A DNA stretch of 64,000 nucleotides, taken from Emticicia aquatica (GTDB lineage Bacteria; Bacteroidota; Bacteroidia; Cytophagales; Spirosomataceae). The position numbers were made by a program, and so were the translations under genes. The stretch lies in contig NZ_CAKLPY010000002.1 of the NCBI RefSeq assembly GCF_923079645.1, positions 310,001-374,000 on the forward strand. The letters run 5' to 3'. Shown here one piece after another: positions 15,699 through 24,601 of this stretch. The stretch's first letter is position 1; each line of letters begins with the position of its first letter. Below the pieces are notes generated by a model that did not search any database, was not told the origin of the DNA, and was given only the letters and a program-made list of their open reading frames with translations.

Positions 15699-17240
15699 AT
15701 GAATATTTTACGAATAATAAGCTATTTTTCTTTCGTTGGTTTATTATTTACTTTGGGCTGTAATCAACCATCTGAAGGCGAAAAACTTGCTCAAACCTAT
15801 TGTAGTTCTTGTCATATTTTTCCAGAACCTTCTCTTCTTGATAAAAACACTTGGAAAAACAATATCATGCCCGTAATGGCCAAACAATTAGGCCTACAAA
15901 TAGTCAATGGGGAAGTTTATCCAGATATTCAGAAAGGAGTCGATAATCAATATCAAAGTATTTCTGCTATTTCGCCTGAAGATTGGGAAAAAATTGTAGC
16001 ATTTTATCAAAAAAATGCTCCTGAAAAATTACCCAATCAAGGTCGTGAACCCATTTCTGCAATCACTGATTTATTTTCGGTAAAACCTGTTTCGATTACA
16101 CAAAGTAGTTTTCCATCGCTCACTTACATTAAAATTGACACTGCAAATCAACAAATTTATGCAGCAAGTGATGCCTTGTTAAGCATTTTTGACAAGAAAA
16201 ATACAGCTATTTTATCTCAAAAATTAACAGAAACTATTGTTGATATTGACTTCGGGATTTCGCTTCAAAAATCAGGTAGTCGAACTGGATATTTGACAAA
16301 TATTGGCATTTTAAATCCAAATGATTTGACAAAAGGTACTTTAAATAGCTTCAATTTATCTGAGAAAAATAATTTCAAAAATACGGGATTAGTCATCGAA
16401 AATCTGCCAAGACCCGTTCAAAGTATATCTGTTGACTTAGACAAAGACGGATTAATTGACCAACTTATTTGCGGCTATGGCAATAAAAATGGAGCATTAA
16501 TATGGTACAAAAATTTGGGTAAAAACAACTACAAACAATTTATCATAAGAAGCTTACCTGGTGCTATAAAAGCATACATTGATGATGTAAACAAAGATGG
16601 TTTACCCGACATTTGGGTATTATTTGCACAAGCTCAAGAAGGCATTTTCTTATTTACAAATAAAGGCAAAAGTGCGGAAGGTGCACTTCAGTTTGAAACC
16701 AAAGAAATTCTACGGTTTTCGCCTGTAAATGGCTCAAGTTTCTTTGAATTAGTTGATTTGAATAATGATGGTTTAAAAGATATATTATATACAAGTGGAG
16801 ATAATGCAGATTATTCTACGCATCTTCTCAAGAATTATCATGGCGTTTATGGCTTTTTAAATGTAGGTAAAAATAACAGTTCATCGCCACAATTTCAACA
16901 AGCATTTTTTTATCCGATTAATGGCTGTTTTAAGGCTTTGGCTCGAGATTTTGACAAAGATGGTGACGTTGATATTGCAACAATTGCTTATTTCCCCGAT
17001 TTCAAAAATCAGCCAAAAGAAGGTTTTGTTTATCTAGAAAATAAGGGCAAGTTTGCCTTTAAAGCTTCATCAATCAAAGAAGTAAATGCAGGAAATTGGC
17101 TCGTGATGGATGCCGCCGATCTCGATGCTGACGGTGATGAGGATATTGTATTAGGCAATTTTGACCGAAACAAACGTGGTCGTATAAATGAATCTAAAAA
17201 AGATACTGCGGTGTTGGTTTTAGTGAATAAGTTAAAATAA
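15699..17240 (+). CDS. Lipoprotein with cytochrome c and VCBS/FG-GAP repeats
   Basis: 513 residues. Lipobox FTLGC near residue 24 marks a lipoprotein. A monohaem site CSSCH follows at about 37-41, with a candidate axial Met in NNIMPVMAKQ. The remainder carries at least five calcium-binding VCBS/FG-GAP repeats of the form DxDxDGxxD (VDLDKDGLIDQL, DVNKDGLPDIW, DLNNDGLKDIL, DFDKDGDVDIA, DLDADGDEDIV), which build a beta-propeller. It directly follows the GMC dehydrogenase and could be its electron acceptor (inference). Confidence 0.85.
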   Translation: MNILRIISYFSFVGLLFTLGCNQPSEGEKLAQTYCSSCHIFPEPSLLDKNTWKNNIMPVMAKQLGLQIVNGEVYPDIQKGVDNQYQSISAISPEDWEKIVAFYQKNAPEKLPNQGREPISAITDLFSVKPVSITQSSFPSLTYIKIDTANQQIYAASDALLSIFDKKNTAILSQKLTETIVDIDFGISLQKSGSRTGYLTNIGILNPNDLTKGTLNSFNLSEKNNFKNTGLVIENLPRPVQSISVDLDKDGLIDQLICGYGNKNGALIWYKNLGKNNYKQFIIRSLPGAIKAYIDDVNKDGLPDIWVLFAQAQEGIFLFTNKGKSAEGALQFETKEILRFSPVNGSSFFELVDLNNDGLKDILYTSGDNADYSTHLLKNYHGVYGFLNVGKNNSSSPQFQQAFFYPINGCFKALARDFDKDGDVDIATIAYFPDFKNQPKEGFVYLENKGKFAFKASSIKEVNAGNWLVMDAADLDADGDEDIVLGNFDRNKRGRINESKKDTAVLVLVNKLK

Positions 17241-17241
17241 T

Positions 17242-17277
17242 TTTTCAAATGCCATCTCTGTAGATGGCATTTGAAAA
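17242..17277. terminator. Bidirectional terminator
   Basis: Perfect 16-bp arms (17242-17257 and 17262-17277), loop of 4, with T-tract on one side and A-tract on the other, between converging genes ending at 17240 and 17291. Confidence 0.92.
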
Positions 17278-17290
17278 CTAAATATGCTCA

Positions 17291-18298
17291 TTAACTCAAC
17301 AAACCTTTGGCATAAGCCACACACTTGGCAACTTCTTTTACGGCATTTGATCCTTCAGGAATATCATATTCTAACTCAATCGTAGCTGGAAATTTATATT
17401 TCTTGGTCTTCATCAATGTTAAAACTTCTTTGAGTGGAGTATCGCCTTTGCCCCATTCCAAATTTCCTTTACCATCGGCAGTACGGTCTTTGATGTGCAT
17501 ACTTGTGATACGGTCGTGTTTGGCTTCAATCAATGCCAACAACGATTCTTTGGTGTTTTTTCCACCAACAGCAATGTAGTGTCCACAGTCAAGGTTGAGC
17601 GAATTGTAAGGTGATTGGCTTAAAGCTTCGTCCCAAAGTGTATCAGTTGCTTGCAAATGAGCGTGATACCCCACATAAACTTTGTGTTTCGCACCTAAAT
17701 CGCCCAATCTTTTGGTTTGTGCTGAATCAGTTGGAAGTTCCACCGTTACTGATGTTGCACCTAAAGCTTTAGCGGCTTTCATGCCATATTCTACTTCTGC
17801 ATCCGAATTGTTTGGACCAAAAGCATTCGGTTTAAAAGCATAAATCGATACACCCGCATCATTAAATTTCTTACGAATTTCCTTAAATTTATCCATCGAT
17901 GCAGTTTCTCTCCAAGCCGCTACTTTTTTATTGTATTCAGCCATTTGAGCTCTCTGCTCGTCGGTCATTTGTGGACGTTGTGGCGGTTGACCAGCTGCTT
18001 GGCGTGGTGGAGGCCCCATTCTAAATGGATTCGGATTTTTAGGTTTTCCTGCAAAATCCTCGGCGGGGTCACCCATCATTTCAATGGCACTTACATTACA
18101 ATCTATACAAAACTGCAACAATTGGTCAATATCGTGTGGCATACTTCTAAAAGAATACGTGATAGTGCCAATCTGAACGCCGCCAAATTTTGAATTTGGC
18201 TTGTCTAACCAACTATTAGAGCGTTTGTTGAGCAACAAGCCAATGGTTGCGATTGGAGCAATGGCCATGAAGCCACGGCGAGAAATTTCATTTTTCAT
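17291..18298 (-). CDS. Exported TIM-barrel protein, sugar phosphate isomerase/epimerase family
   Basis: 335 residues with an RR signal (SRRGFMAIAPIATIGLLL). AP-endonuclease-2-type barrel: VQIGTITYSFRSM, SAIEMMGD, VTVELPT, YVGYHAHLQATD, NSLNLDCGHYIAVGGK, ITSMHIKDRTADG, ATIELEYDIPEG. Glu/Asp/His/Glu metal positions are in place. A Pro/Gln-rich insert of about 30 residues (RMGPPPRQAAGQPPQRPQ) precedes a predicted helix. Same strand as the large cytochrome gene upstream, with a terminator and its own leader element between them. Similar in type to the proteins at 9522 and 37289; probably acts on a non-phosphorylated sugar outside the cytoplasm. Confidence 0.85.
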   Translation of the reverse strand: MKNEISRRGFMAIAPIATIGLLLNKRSNSWLDKPNSKFGGVQIGTITYSFRSMPHDIDQLLQFCIDCNVSAIEMMGDPAEDFAGKPKNPNPFRMGPPPRQAAGQPPQRPQMTDEQRAQMAEYNKKVAAWRETASMDKFKEIRKKFNDAGVSIYAFKPNAFGPNNSDAEVEYGMKAAKALGATSVTVELPTDSAQTKRLGDLGAKHKVYVGYHAHLQATDTLWDEALSQSPYNSLNLDCGHYIAVGGKNTKESLLALIEAKHDRITSMHIKDRTADGKGNLEWGKGDTPLKEVLTLMKTKKYKFPATIELEYDIPEGSNAVKEVAKCVAYAKGLLS

Positions 18299-18310
18299 AG
18301 TTAAGAGAAT

Positions 18311-18318
18311 GGTTGAAT
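18311..18318 (-). promoter_or_regulatory. ATTCAACC leader element (minus strand)
   Basis: Exact copy on the minus strand, 12 nt before the ATG at 18298. Confidence 0.5.
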
Positions 18319-18416
18319 AAACGATAAGAATGATTGAACCCCGATAACAAGATTCAAAAACATATTTGAATTTAATTAAAACTGAGCAAATCCAAGCATT
18401 GATGCCTAATTATGTT

Positions 18417-18452
18417 AAAAAAAAGTTCAGTAAACTTAATTACTGAACTTTT
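18417..18452 (-). terminator. Rho-independent terminator for the gene ending at 18459
   Basis: Perfect 13-bp arms (18421-18433, 18440-18452), loop of 6. Read on the minus strand the stem is followed by a run of eight T. Confidence 0.9.
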
Positions 18453-18458
18453 CGTACT

Positions 18459-21400
18459 TTACTTCAGATTAGCCAAAAATTCAACCACGTCACGAATTTC
18501 TCTTTTTGAAAGTAAAGTTCCCATTGGTGGCATACTTGATGGCATATTTTCTCTTTTAGCGATGCGAGAAACTGGAATCACCAAAGGCTCTGCATCAGAA
18601 GTAGTAATGACCAATTCATGTTCGTTTTCCTTGGCTAAAGTTCCAGTTACTTCTTGTCCATCTTTTAGTTTCAATGAAACTGTACCATAACCAGGCGAAA
18701 GCCTCGCACTTGGCTCAATGAGTGCTTGCAAAATTTGTTCACGGCTTAAAGTACTACCGATTTTTGATAAGTTTGGCCCAACCGAACCACCTTCACCACC
18801 CAGCGAATGACAACGCACACATTGAGCTGTTGAGTTATAGTTGAAGGTATTACGACCATTAAATCGATTTCCGCCAAAAAGAGCTTCCAAATATTCATCC
18901 ATCGGTGAGGCATTTGGTTTGATTGCCGCGATTTTTGTTTTTAGGGTTTCTGAGCCAGAAGTCTCAACGGCTTCTTTCAATTCAAGAGAAAGGCTTGGTG
19001 ATAATTGTTTTTCTTTCAGTTGGTCAATTAAACCGTCTAAAATAGATTGGGTTTTATCAATTGCTAATTTTCCTAAAACTATCAAAATTTGTTGCTGTTC
19101 TTTGATTCCCCCTTTTGTAAAAATCGTTTTTACAATCCCTGGCAAGCTTTCTTTCGACACGTTTTCATTGCTCAATAAACTCAATGCAACAGTTCTTACA
19201 TTTTCTTCTTTATCTTCCATTCCCTTCTTAATAATCGCCTCCATTTCTGCGTAATTAAGGTCATTCAAAGCCGAAAGAATAGCTGTTTTTACTTTAGAAT
19301 TGCTATTGTTATCATAAATTGTAGCTAACTCTGTATTAAAATCTTTTATTTTCAAATCTGAAAGTAATCCAGCCATTGCAACTAGCGATTCGGCATTTGT
19401 TTCTTTCAAGAAATTGCCAATAAAAGGTTGAACTTTAGTTTTTACTAATGCTCCATCTCTTTCTAATTTTCCACGATAACGGCCATCAACTCTATCCAAA
19501 ACCGAAGGATTAGCCCATGACCCCAAAGTAGCCAAAGCTTCTGCTTTGATATTGTCTTTAATATCAGTTCTTGTTGAAAAGGCAATCAATAAATCAAGTT
19601 CTTTGCCCGTTCCGACTCGCAAAGCAGCATTGATAGCACGACGCAATAAAGGTTCAGAAGTAAATCTTTTATCTGCCAAAGTAGCCGCCAAAGCTGGCAA
19701 TGCTCCAGTAATCGATAAATCATCATTGATAGCACGAGCAGCCTCTGTTACAATATATTCATCTTTATCATTCAAGAAAACTGCAATATTATCATTTTTC
19801 AATTTTCTCAAAACCAAAACCGCAGCCGTACGAAGTGCTTTGCTTGGATTATTAGCTAAAGCAACCATTGGCTCAACTTTTCCGATTCTTGACAAAGCCA
19901 AAACACCCGCATGACGAATATATAAATCTTCATCATTATTGGCTTCGAGCATTTGAATTAGCGGATTTACGGCATCTTGATAGGCAATACGACCAATTGC
20001 TTCGGCAGCATAAAACTTCACTCTTGGATTTTTACTTTTCAACAAAGGCACTAATTCACTTCCCGCAGTTTCAAGTCTTACGTCACCAATAATTTTAGCG
20101 GCTTGAGCAATGATTTCTTCATCACTATCTTTCAACAATGTAATTAAAGGCGAAGCAAAAGTTTTATTTTGACGAGCCAATTGTCCAACTCCCCAAATGG
20201 CATGTACTCTAGCTAATTGATTTTGTGTTTGAGCAATGGCTTTTGTTAATTGTGTAAAACCTTTTTGACCTCTGTTTACAAGTTCAAACTGAGCTTTTTG
20301 GCGAATACGCATATCAACATTTGATAGTAATCCATAAAGAACCGCATCTGTTTGTGCCTCATAATTAAGTTGAATCAAGCGTTTGGTTTCTTTTCGCAGA
20401 GCTTCGTAGTCATTTTTATCTTTTGTCACATCCAATTTCCAAACACGGCCATAATTTTTGGTATCCCAACCATTTATCCAATCGGCGGCGTATAATGCTC
20501 CGTCTGGGCCAAATCGAATTCCCGTTGGTAGAATTCCGCTAACAACATCTTTTTCTCCATCGAGTACAAATGATGCTCCTTTCTGTTTCAAACCAAACGA
20601 CCAGATATGTGAGCGAGTTGGACTTCCGACAAATTCTACCAAGAAAAACTTATTTTTCCAGTCTGAACCCAACGCTGTTCCAGGATTATAAACCATACCA
20701 GTTGGGCCATTATGATAATTCATGATTGGCGGAATTATATACGCCGCTTGTCCATCCCAACGAGGTTTGTAGAGTTTTTCATCCATCCAAACATTAAATT
20801 TATTATTCTTTGGGTCGGTATATTTTCCATATTGCCAGTTTGAACGCCATCCAGCATCTGAGCCTTCTACGACATGAACCAAACGCTCACTTTCGCCTGG
20901 GTAATCGCCGTCATTATCTGACGAAATCAAATTTCCATAATCATCAAAAACAAACTCGTGTGTATTGCGTAAACCACTAGCAAAAATCTCGAAATCGCTA
21001 CCATCTGGATTTGAACGAGCAATAATTCCTGAGTTAGGGTTTTCAAATTTTTTCCCATCGACAGTGGTGACATTTGCACCTATATCGCCAATATTCCAGT
21101 AAATTCGTCCATCTGGACCTTCAGTTACGCCCGACATTCCGTGTCCACCAAAACCAATATGAACGCCATATCCATGACTAATGGATGTTTTTTTATCATA
21201 AATGCCATCATTATTGGTATCTTTCAAACGCCAAACATCAGGTGCAATGCCGATAAACATTTCTTTTCCACTTACTAATAGTCCACCTGCTACATCAGTT
21301 ATTTCTTCAAAGAAATCATTCACTACACGCATCGAAACATCGGCAATTCCATCATTATCTTTATCTTCCAAACGCCAAACTTCATCCTTTTCAACGGCTA

Positions 21401-21860
21401 AATCATGCCAATCATGGCTACCATCTTCGTTCAAATCTTTGAGCCATTCATTTTCTTTACTACGTTCAGGAGCAAATGTTTTGTGCAGAAATGCTCTTCT
21501 ATCTTCTACCGTTTGTAAGCCGATTGATTCCGTCATCCAATCACGGTGTCCGCGAATATCAAATTCAGAATTTTTTTGACGATTTGTACGAATCAGATAA
21601 ACTCTTCCTTGGTCATCGATTGACATAGAAACTGGGTCTGGAGCAAGCGAATCAGACGCCCAAAGAGTCATTTGTACGCCATCCGTCAATTTTATTGGAG
21701 TTTTTTCACGAATTTCTTTTGCTTTTGCAACTGCTTTGGTTGCATCTTCATTAATAATAAGTGGTTGTTCTTTTTTACTAAGCTTCACACAAGAAACAAT
21801 GAAAGCCGTGGAAGCGGTGGCTATCAGTAATTTGTTTTTAAGAAGTTTTCTTAAAGTCAT
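18459..21860 (-). CDS. Propeller-HEAT-cytochrome c lipoprotein (PVC-type haem-binding protein)
   Basis: 1133 residues. Lipobox FIVSC at about 20-24. Residues about 55-470 form a propeller of the Pirellula/Verrucomicrobium membrane-dehydrogenase type (MTLWASDSLAPDPVSM, GGHGMSGVTEGPDGRIYW, FASGLRNTHEFVFDDYGN, RFGPDGALYAADW). About 510-960 is a HEAT-repeat solenoid (LLKDSDEEIIAQAAKIIGD, KNPRVKFYAAEAIGRIA). The C-terminal 120 residues are the matching haem domain (CVRCHSLGGEGGSVGPNLS, LIEPSARLSPGYGT). Substrate is not established for this family; sugar or alcohol oxidation is usually assumed. Start at 21860 is supported by ATTCAACT 12 nt upstream. Confidence 0.88.
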   Translation of the reverse strand: MTLRKLLKNKLLIATASTAFIVSCVKLSKKEQPLIINEDATKAVAKAKEIREKTPIKLTDGVQMTLWASDSLAPDPVSMSIDDQGRVYLIRTNRQKNSEFDIRGHRDWMTESIGLQTVEDRRAFLHKTFAPERSKENEWLKDLNEDGSHDWHDLAVEKDEVWRLEDKDNDGIADVSMRVVNDFFEEITDVAGGLLVSGKEMFIGIAPDVWRLKDTNNDGIYDKKTSISHGYGVHIGFGGHGMSGVTEGPDGRIYWNIGDIGANVTTVDGKKFENPNSGIIARSNPDGSDFEIFASGLRNTHEFVFDDYGNLISSDNDGDYPGESERLVHVVEGSDAGWRSNWQYGKYTDPKNNKFNVWMDEKLYKPRWDGQAAYIIPPIMNYHNGPTGMVYNPGTALGSDWKNKFFLVEFVGSPTRSHIWSFGLKQKGASFVLDGEKDVVSGILPTGIRFGPDGALYAADWINGWDTKNYGRVWKLDVTKDKNDYEALRKETKRLIQLNYEAQTDAVLYGLLSNVDMRIRQKAQFELVNRGQKGFTQLTKAIAQTQNQLARVHAIWGVGQLARQNKTFASPLITLLKDSDEEIIAQAAKIIGDVRLETAGSELVPLLKSKNPRVKFYAAEAIGRIAYQDAVNPLIQMLEANNDEDLYIRHAGVLALSRIGKVEPMVALANNPSKALRTAAVLVLRKLKNDNIAVFLNDKDEYIVTEAARAINDDLSITGALPALAATLADKRFTSEPLLRRAINAALRVGTGKELDLLIAFSTRTDIKDNIKAEALATLGSWANPSVLDRVDGRYRGKLERDGALVKTKVQPFIGNFLKETNAESLVAMAGLLSDLKIKDFNTELATIYDNNSNSKVKTAILSALNDLNYAEMEAIIKKGMEDKEENVRTVALSLLSNENVSKESLPGIVKTIFTKGGIKEQQQILIVLGKLAIDKTQSILDGLIDQLKEKQLSPSLSLELKEAVETSGSETLKTKIAAIKPNASPMDEYLEALFGGNRFNGRNTFNYNSTAQCVRCHSLGGEGGSVGPNLSKIGSTLSREQILQALIEPSARLSPGYGTVSLKLKDGQEVTGTLAKENEHELVITTSDAEPLVIPVSRIAKRENMPSSMPPMGTLLSKREIRDVVEFLANLK

Positions 21861-22240
21861 AGTCGTATAATAGTTGAATAGTTTTGAAGTTTAAATCTGA
21901 CCTTAAAAGTAAACAATAGGCTTCACATTTTCATGCTGTGCAGACATGTTTCTGTTACAAGAAAAATAAATTTTCGATAATTTTTGCGTGTTAAATATTA
22001 AATTTATCAATTAGATTTAGTCTAGTTAACCATTTTCTTGAATATATTTAAAGCGACTTATTAAATAATTTTATTTAATAAGAATTTTATACTATTTTTA
22101 TTAAAATAAATATCTGTAAAAACAGGAATGTTTATAATAATTATTGTTTAATTTAAAAAAATAAACTGAGATTTGTATTTTAATCCTAATTTTAGTCTCA
22201 TTTATCTATTATTTACTTACCTATTATATAAAAAAGCACT
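21861..22240. other. Divergent intergenic region (380 bp), AT-rich
   Basis: Separates the large cytochrome gene (minus) from the ROK regulator (plus). It holds the minus-strand leader element ATTCAACT (21873-21880), the palindrome at 22057-22082 and long A/T runs. I see no open frame of note and no convincing TAnnTTTG box for the ROK gene. Confidence 0.6.
22057..22082. promoter_or_regulatory. 26-bp palindrome, candidate ROK operator
   Basis: Perfect arms CTTATTAAATA (22057-22067) and TATTTAATAAG (22072-22082) around ATTT. It lies about 160 nt before the ROK start and 200 nt before the divergent cytochrome gene. AT-rich dyads containing TTATT/AATAA are usual for NagC/Mlc/XylR-type ROK regulators; chance is more of a worry in such AT-rich DNA. 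Confidence 0.45.
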
Positions 22241-23488
22241 ATGCTCATACCTAAAACCGAAAACGCTATTGAACCTGAAGTGGAAGTAAACAGCAAAGAA
22301 TCTGTTGTTGATATTAAGAAAAACAAACAAAAGAAGGGCATTCTTAATGATTTGTACTTTAATGACAAAAATACAATTGCTGAATTATCACATTCGCTAC
22401 ATATCAGTATTCCTTCGATTACTGCTTTAATTGACGAACTTGTCAGCGAGAAATGGATTCTTGAAACAGGATTCGCCATCTCTAAACAAGGCAGAAGACC
22501 TGCAATTTACGGCGTAAATCCAGATAAAAATTTCATTTTAGTCCTTGATATTAATACGCATGATACTCGAATTGCGGTATTAAATCTGAAAAATGAAATT
22601 GTTTTTTCCCAAGTTTTTGACCTTCAACTAAAAAATAATCCATCTTTTTTGGAAACACTTTTTAAATTAGTAGATAATGTTGTTGAACAAAAAATCTCGA
22701 AAGGAAAAGAAATTATAGCTTTAGGCGTTTCCATTCCTGGTTTGGTCAACAAGAAAACGGGCATTAACTACACTTACAAAGGCCTCAACGAAGAAAATAC
22801 TTCTTTAGGAAAACTCATCGAAGCTCACTTTAATTTACCAACATTTGTGATTAATGACTCTAAAGCAACTGCTTTTGGGGAATATCGTTTTGGTTTAGCT
22901 AAAGGAAAATCACACGTATTATCGGTCAATGTTGACTGGGGAGTTGGTTTAGGTATCGTTATTAACGGTGATATTTTCGATGGTGCTTCAGGCTTCGCAG
23001 GTGAGCTAGGACATATTCAGGTTAATCCTGATGGTGTTCTTTGTTATTGTGGAAAAGTTGGATGTTTAGATACAATTACTTCTGCGTCTTCCTTATTAAA
23101 AAATATCAAAGAAGGCTTGCGAAATGGGCAGGTTTCAAAATTAGGGGAATACAAAGATAAACTCGAAAACATCAACCTCGAAATGGTGATTGATGCTGCC
23201 CAACAAGGCGATGCTTTTGCAATTGACATCATTCATAATATTGGTCTTGAACTCGGTAAAGGGTTATCAATTGCAGTGCATTTATTCAATCCACAAATAA
23301 TTATTATTGATGGTGTACTTTCTAAAGCTCAAAAATTGATTGTAAATCCAATCGAACACGCAATCAATAAATATTGCTTGACCGATTTCAAAGAAGAATT
23401 GAGCATCGAAATTTCGCAACTCAGCGATGATGCAAAAATTTATGGCGTTCACGCTTACGTAGTCGAAAATATATTAAAAGCGTCATAA
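22241..23488 (+). CDS. ROK-family transcriptional regulator
   Basis: 415 residues. An N-terminal winged helix (about 35-90: NDLYFNDKNTIAELSHSLHI, then SIPSITALIDELVSEKWI and KQGRRPAIYGVNP) precedes an actin-like ROK sugar-binding domain (LVLDINTHDTRIAVLN, GVSIPGLVNK, VNVDWGVGLGIVINGD). The ROK zinc signature is complete: GELGHIQVNPDG then C-x-C-G-x2-G-C-L-D. Such proteins repress sugar genes and release DNA on binding a sugar, often GlcNAc, glucose or xylose. It is followed at 54 nt by glycosylasparaginase and a long co-directional sugar run, so it probably controls that run and possibly the divergent cytochrome. Confidence 0.9.
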   Translation: MLIPKTENAIEPEVEVNSKESVVDIKKNKQKKGILNDLYFNDKNTIAELSHSLHISIPSITALIDELVSEKWILETGFAISKQGRRPAIYGVNPDKNFILVLDINTHDTRIAVLNLKNEIVFSQVFDLQLKNNPSFLETLFKLVDNVVEQKISKGKEIIALGVSIPGLVNKKTGINYTYKGLNEENTSLGKLIEAHFNLPTFVINDSKATAFGEYRFGLAKGKSHVLSVNVDWGVGLGIVINGDIFDGASGFAGELGHIQVNPDGVLCYCGKVGCLDTITSASSLLKNIKEGLRNGQVSKLGEYKDKLENINLEMVIDAAQQGDAFAIDIIHNIGLELGKGLSIAVHLFNPQIIIIDGVLSKAQKLIVNPIEHAINKYCLTDFKEELSIEISQLSDDAKIYGVHAYVVENILKAS

Positions 23489-23542
23489 TTTTCATTATTC
23501 CGTAAAATCACTCATTCAACAATACAATAATCCATTTATTTT

Positions 23543-24586
23543 ATGCAATCTAGAAGAAATTTTTTACATTGGTCGGTACTTAGTTTACCATTTTTGTCAA
23601 TTAGCAAAGCATTTGCCAAAACCAATACCATACAAAAACCAATCGTAGTTTCAACGTGGGATAGCGGTTTACCTGTGAATGCCGTAGCATGGAAAATTTT
23701 GAAAGAACCAAAAGGCCGTGCATTAGATGCAGTTGAAGCAGGTGCAAGGTCAATCGAAGATACAATTAATTGTTGTGTTGGCTTGGGCGGAAACCCCGAC
23801 CGTGACGGAAAAGTAACACTTGATGCTTGTATTATGGACGAATATGCTAATTGCGGGGCGGTTGCCTATTTACAACACATCAAACATCCGATTTCGGTAG
23901 CTCGAAAGGTAATGGAAAGTACGCCACATGTATTTTTGGTGGGCGATGGTGCTTTACAATTTGCGTTGGCTAATGGTTTCACAAAAGAACCTGATAAACT
24001 TTCGGCTGATGCTGAACAATCTTACAAAAATTGGCTTAAAAAATCGGAATATAAGCCAGTTATGAATATTGAGCAACAACAAATAAAAGGACAAAAAAAG
24101 GCAGGACATGGCCCTTTTGCTCCAAACTTCTTGGAAGATGGCTCGTTTAACCACGATACAATGGGAACAATTGCGTTGGATAATGCAGGAAATCTTTCGG
24201 GAGCTTGTACTACCAGCGGAATGGGTTTCAAAATGAAAGGCCGCTTGGGAGATTCTCCAATTATCGGAGCTGGACTATTCGTTGATAATGAAATTGGAGC
24301 GGCCGTTTCTTCGGGTCAAGGCGAAGAAGTAATCAGGATTGCAGGAACTCATTTGGTAGTCGAAATGATGCGAATGGGTAAAAGTCCAGAAGAAGCATGC
24401 AAAGCTGCTATTGAACGTTTAGTAAAAATAAACCCCGTAAAAGCCAAAGATTTTCAAGTAGGTTTCATCGCCATCAATAAACTAGGCGAATACGGAGCGT
24501 ACTCAATCAACCCTGGATTTAGTTATTCGGTTACAGCAAGCGAAGACGGCGGAAAAGTTTTTATGGCCACCAGTCATTATAAGTAA
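23543..24586 (+). CDS. N4-(beta-N-acetylglucosaminyl)-L-asparaginase, exported
   Basis: 347 residues. RR-type signal (SRRNFLHWSVLSLPFLS, ending SKAFA). The Ntn-hydrolase fold is clear: STWDSGLPVNAVAW, ALDAVEAGARSIEDT, GLGGNPDRDGKVTLDACIMD, and the autocleavage site HDT-MGTIA with Thr206 as the new N-terminal nucleophile; GMGFKMKGRLGDSPIIGAGL follows and completes the active site. The enzyme splits GlcNAc-Asn from degraded N-glycoproteins. The fucosidase gene begins 15 nt downstream. Leader variant ATTCAAC at 23514-23520. Confidence 0.92.
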   Translation: MQSRRNFLHWSVLSLPFLSISKAFAKTNTIQKPIVVSTWDSGLPVNAVAWKILKEPKGRALDAVEAGARSIEDTINCCVGLGGNPDRDGKVTLDACIMDEYANCGAVAYLQHIKHPISVARKVMESTPHVFLVGDGALQFALANGFTKEPDKLSADAEQSYKNWLKKSEYKPVMNIEQQQIKGQKKAGHGPFAPNFLEDGSFNHDTMGTIALDNAGNLSGACTTSGMGFKMKGRLGDSPIIGAGLFVDNEIGAAVSSGQGEEVIRIAGTHLVVEMMRMGKSPEEACKAAIERLVKINPVKAKDFQVGFIAINKLGEYGAYSINPGFSYSVTASEDGGKVFMATSHYK

Positions 24587-24601
24587 AGATATTTTAGACG
24601 A

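Noticed and set aside
18841..19254. Plus-strand ORF of 137 residues inside the large cytochrome gene
   Set aside because: Antisense shadow of the HEAT region, no recognisable domain.
23543..24586. Plain L-asparaginase or isoaspartyl peptidase
   Set aside because: The HDT-MGTIA cleavage site and the GNPDRDG segment fit glycosylasparaginase better.
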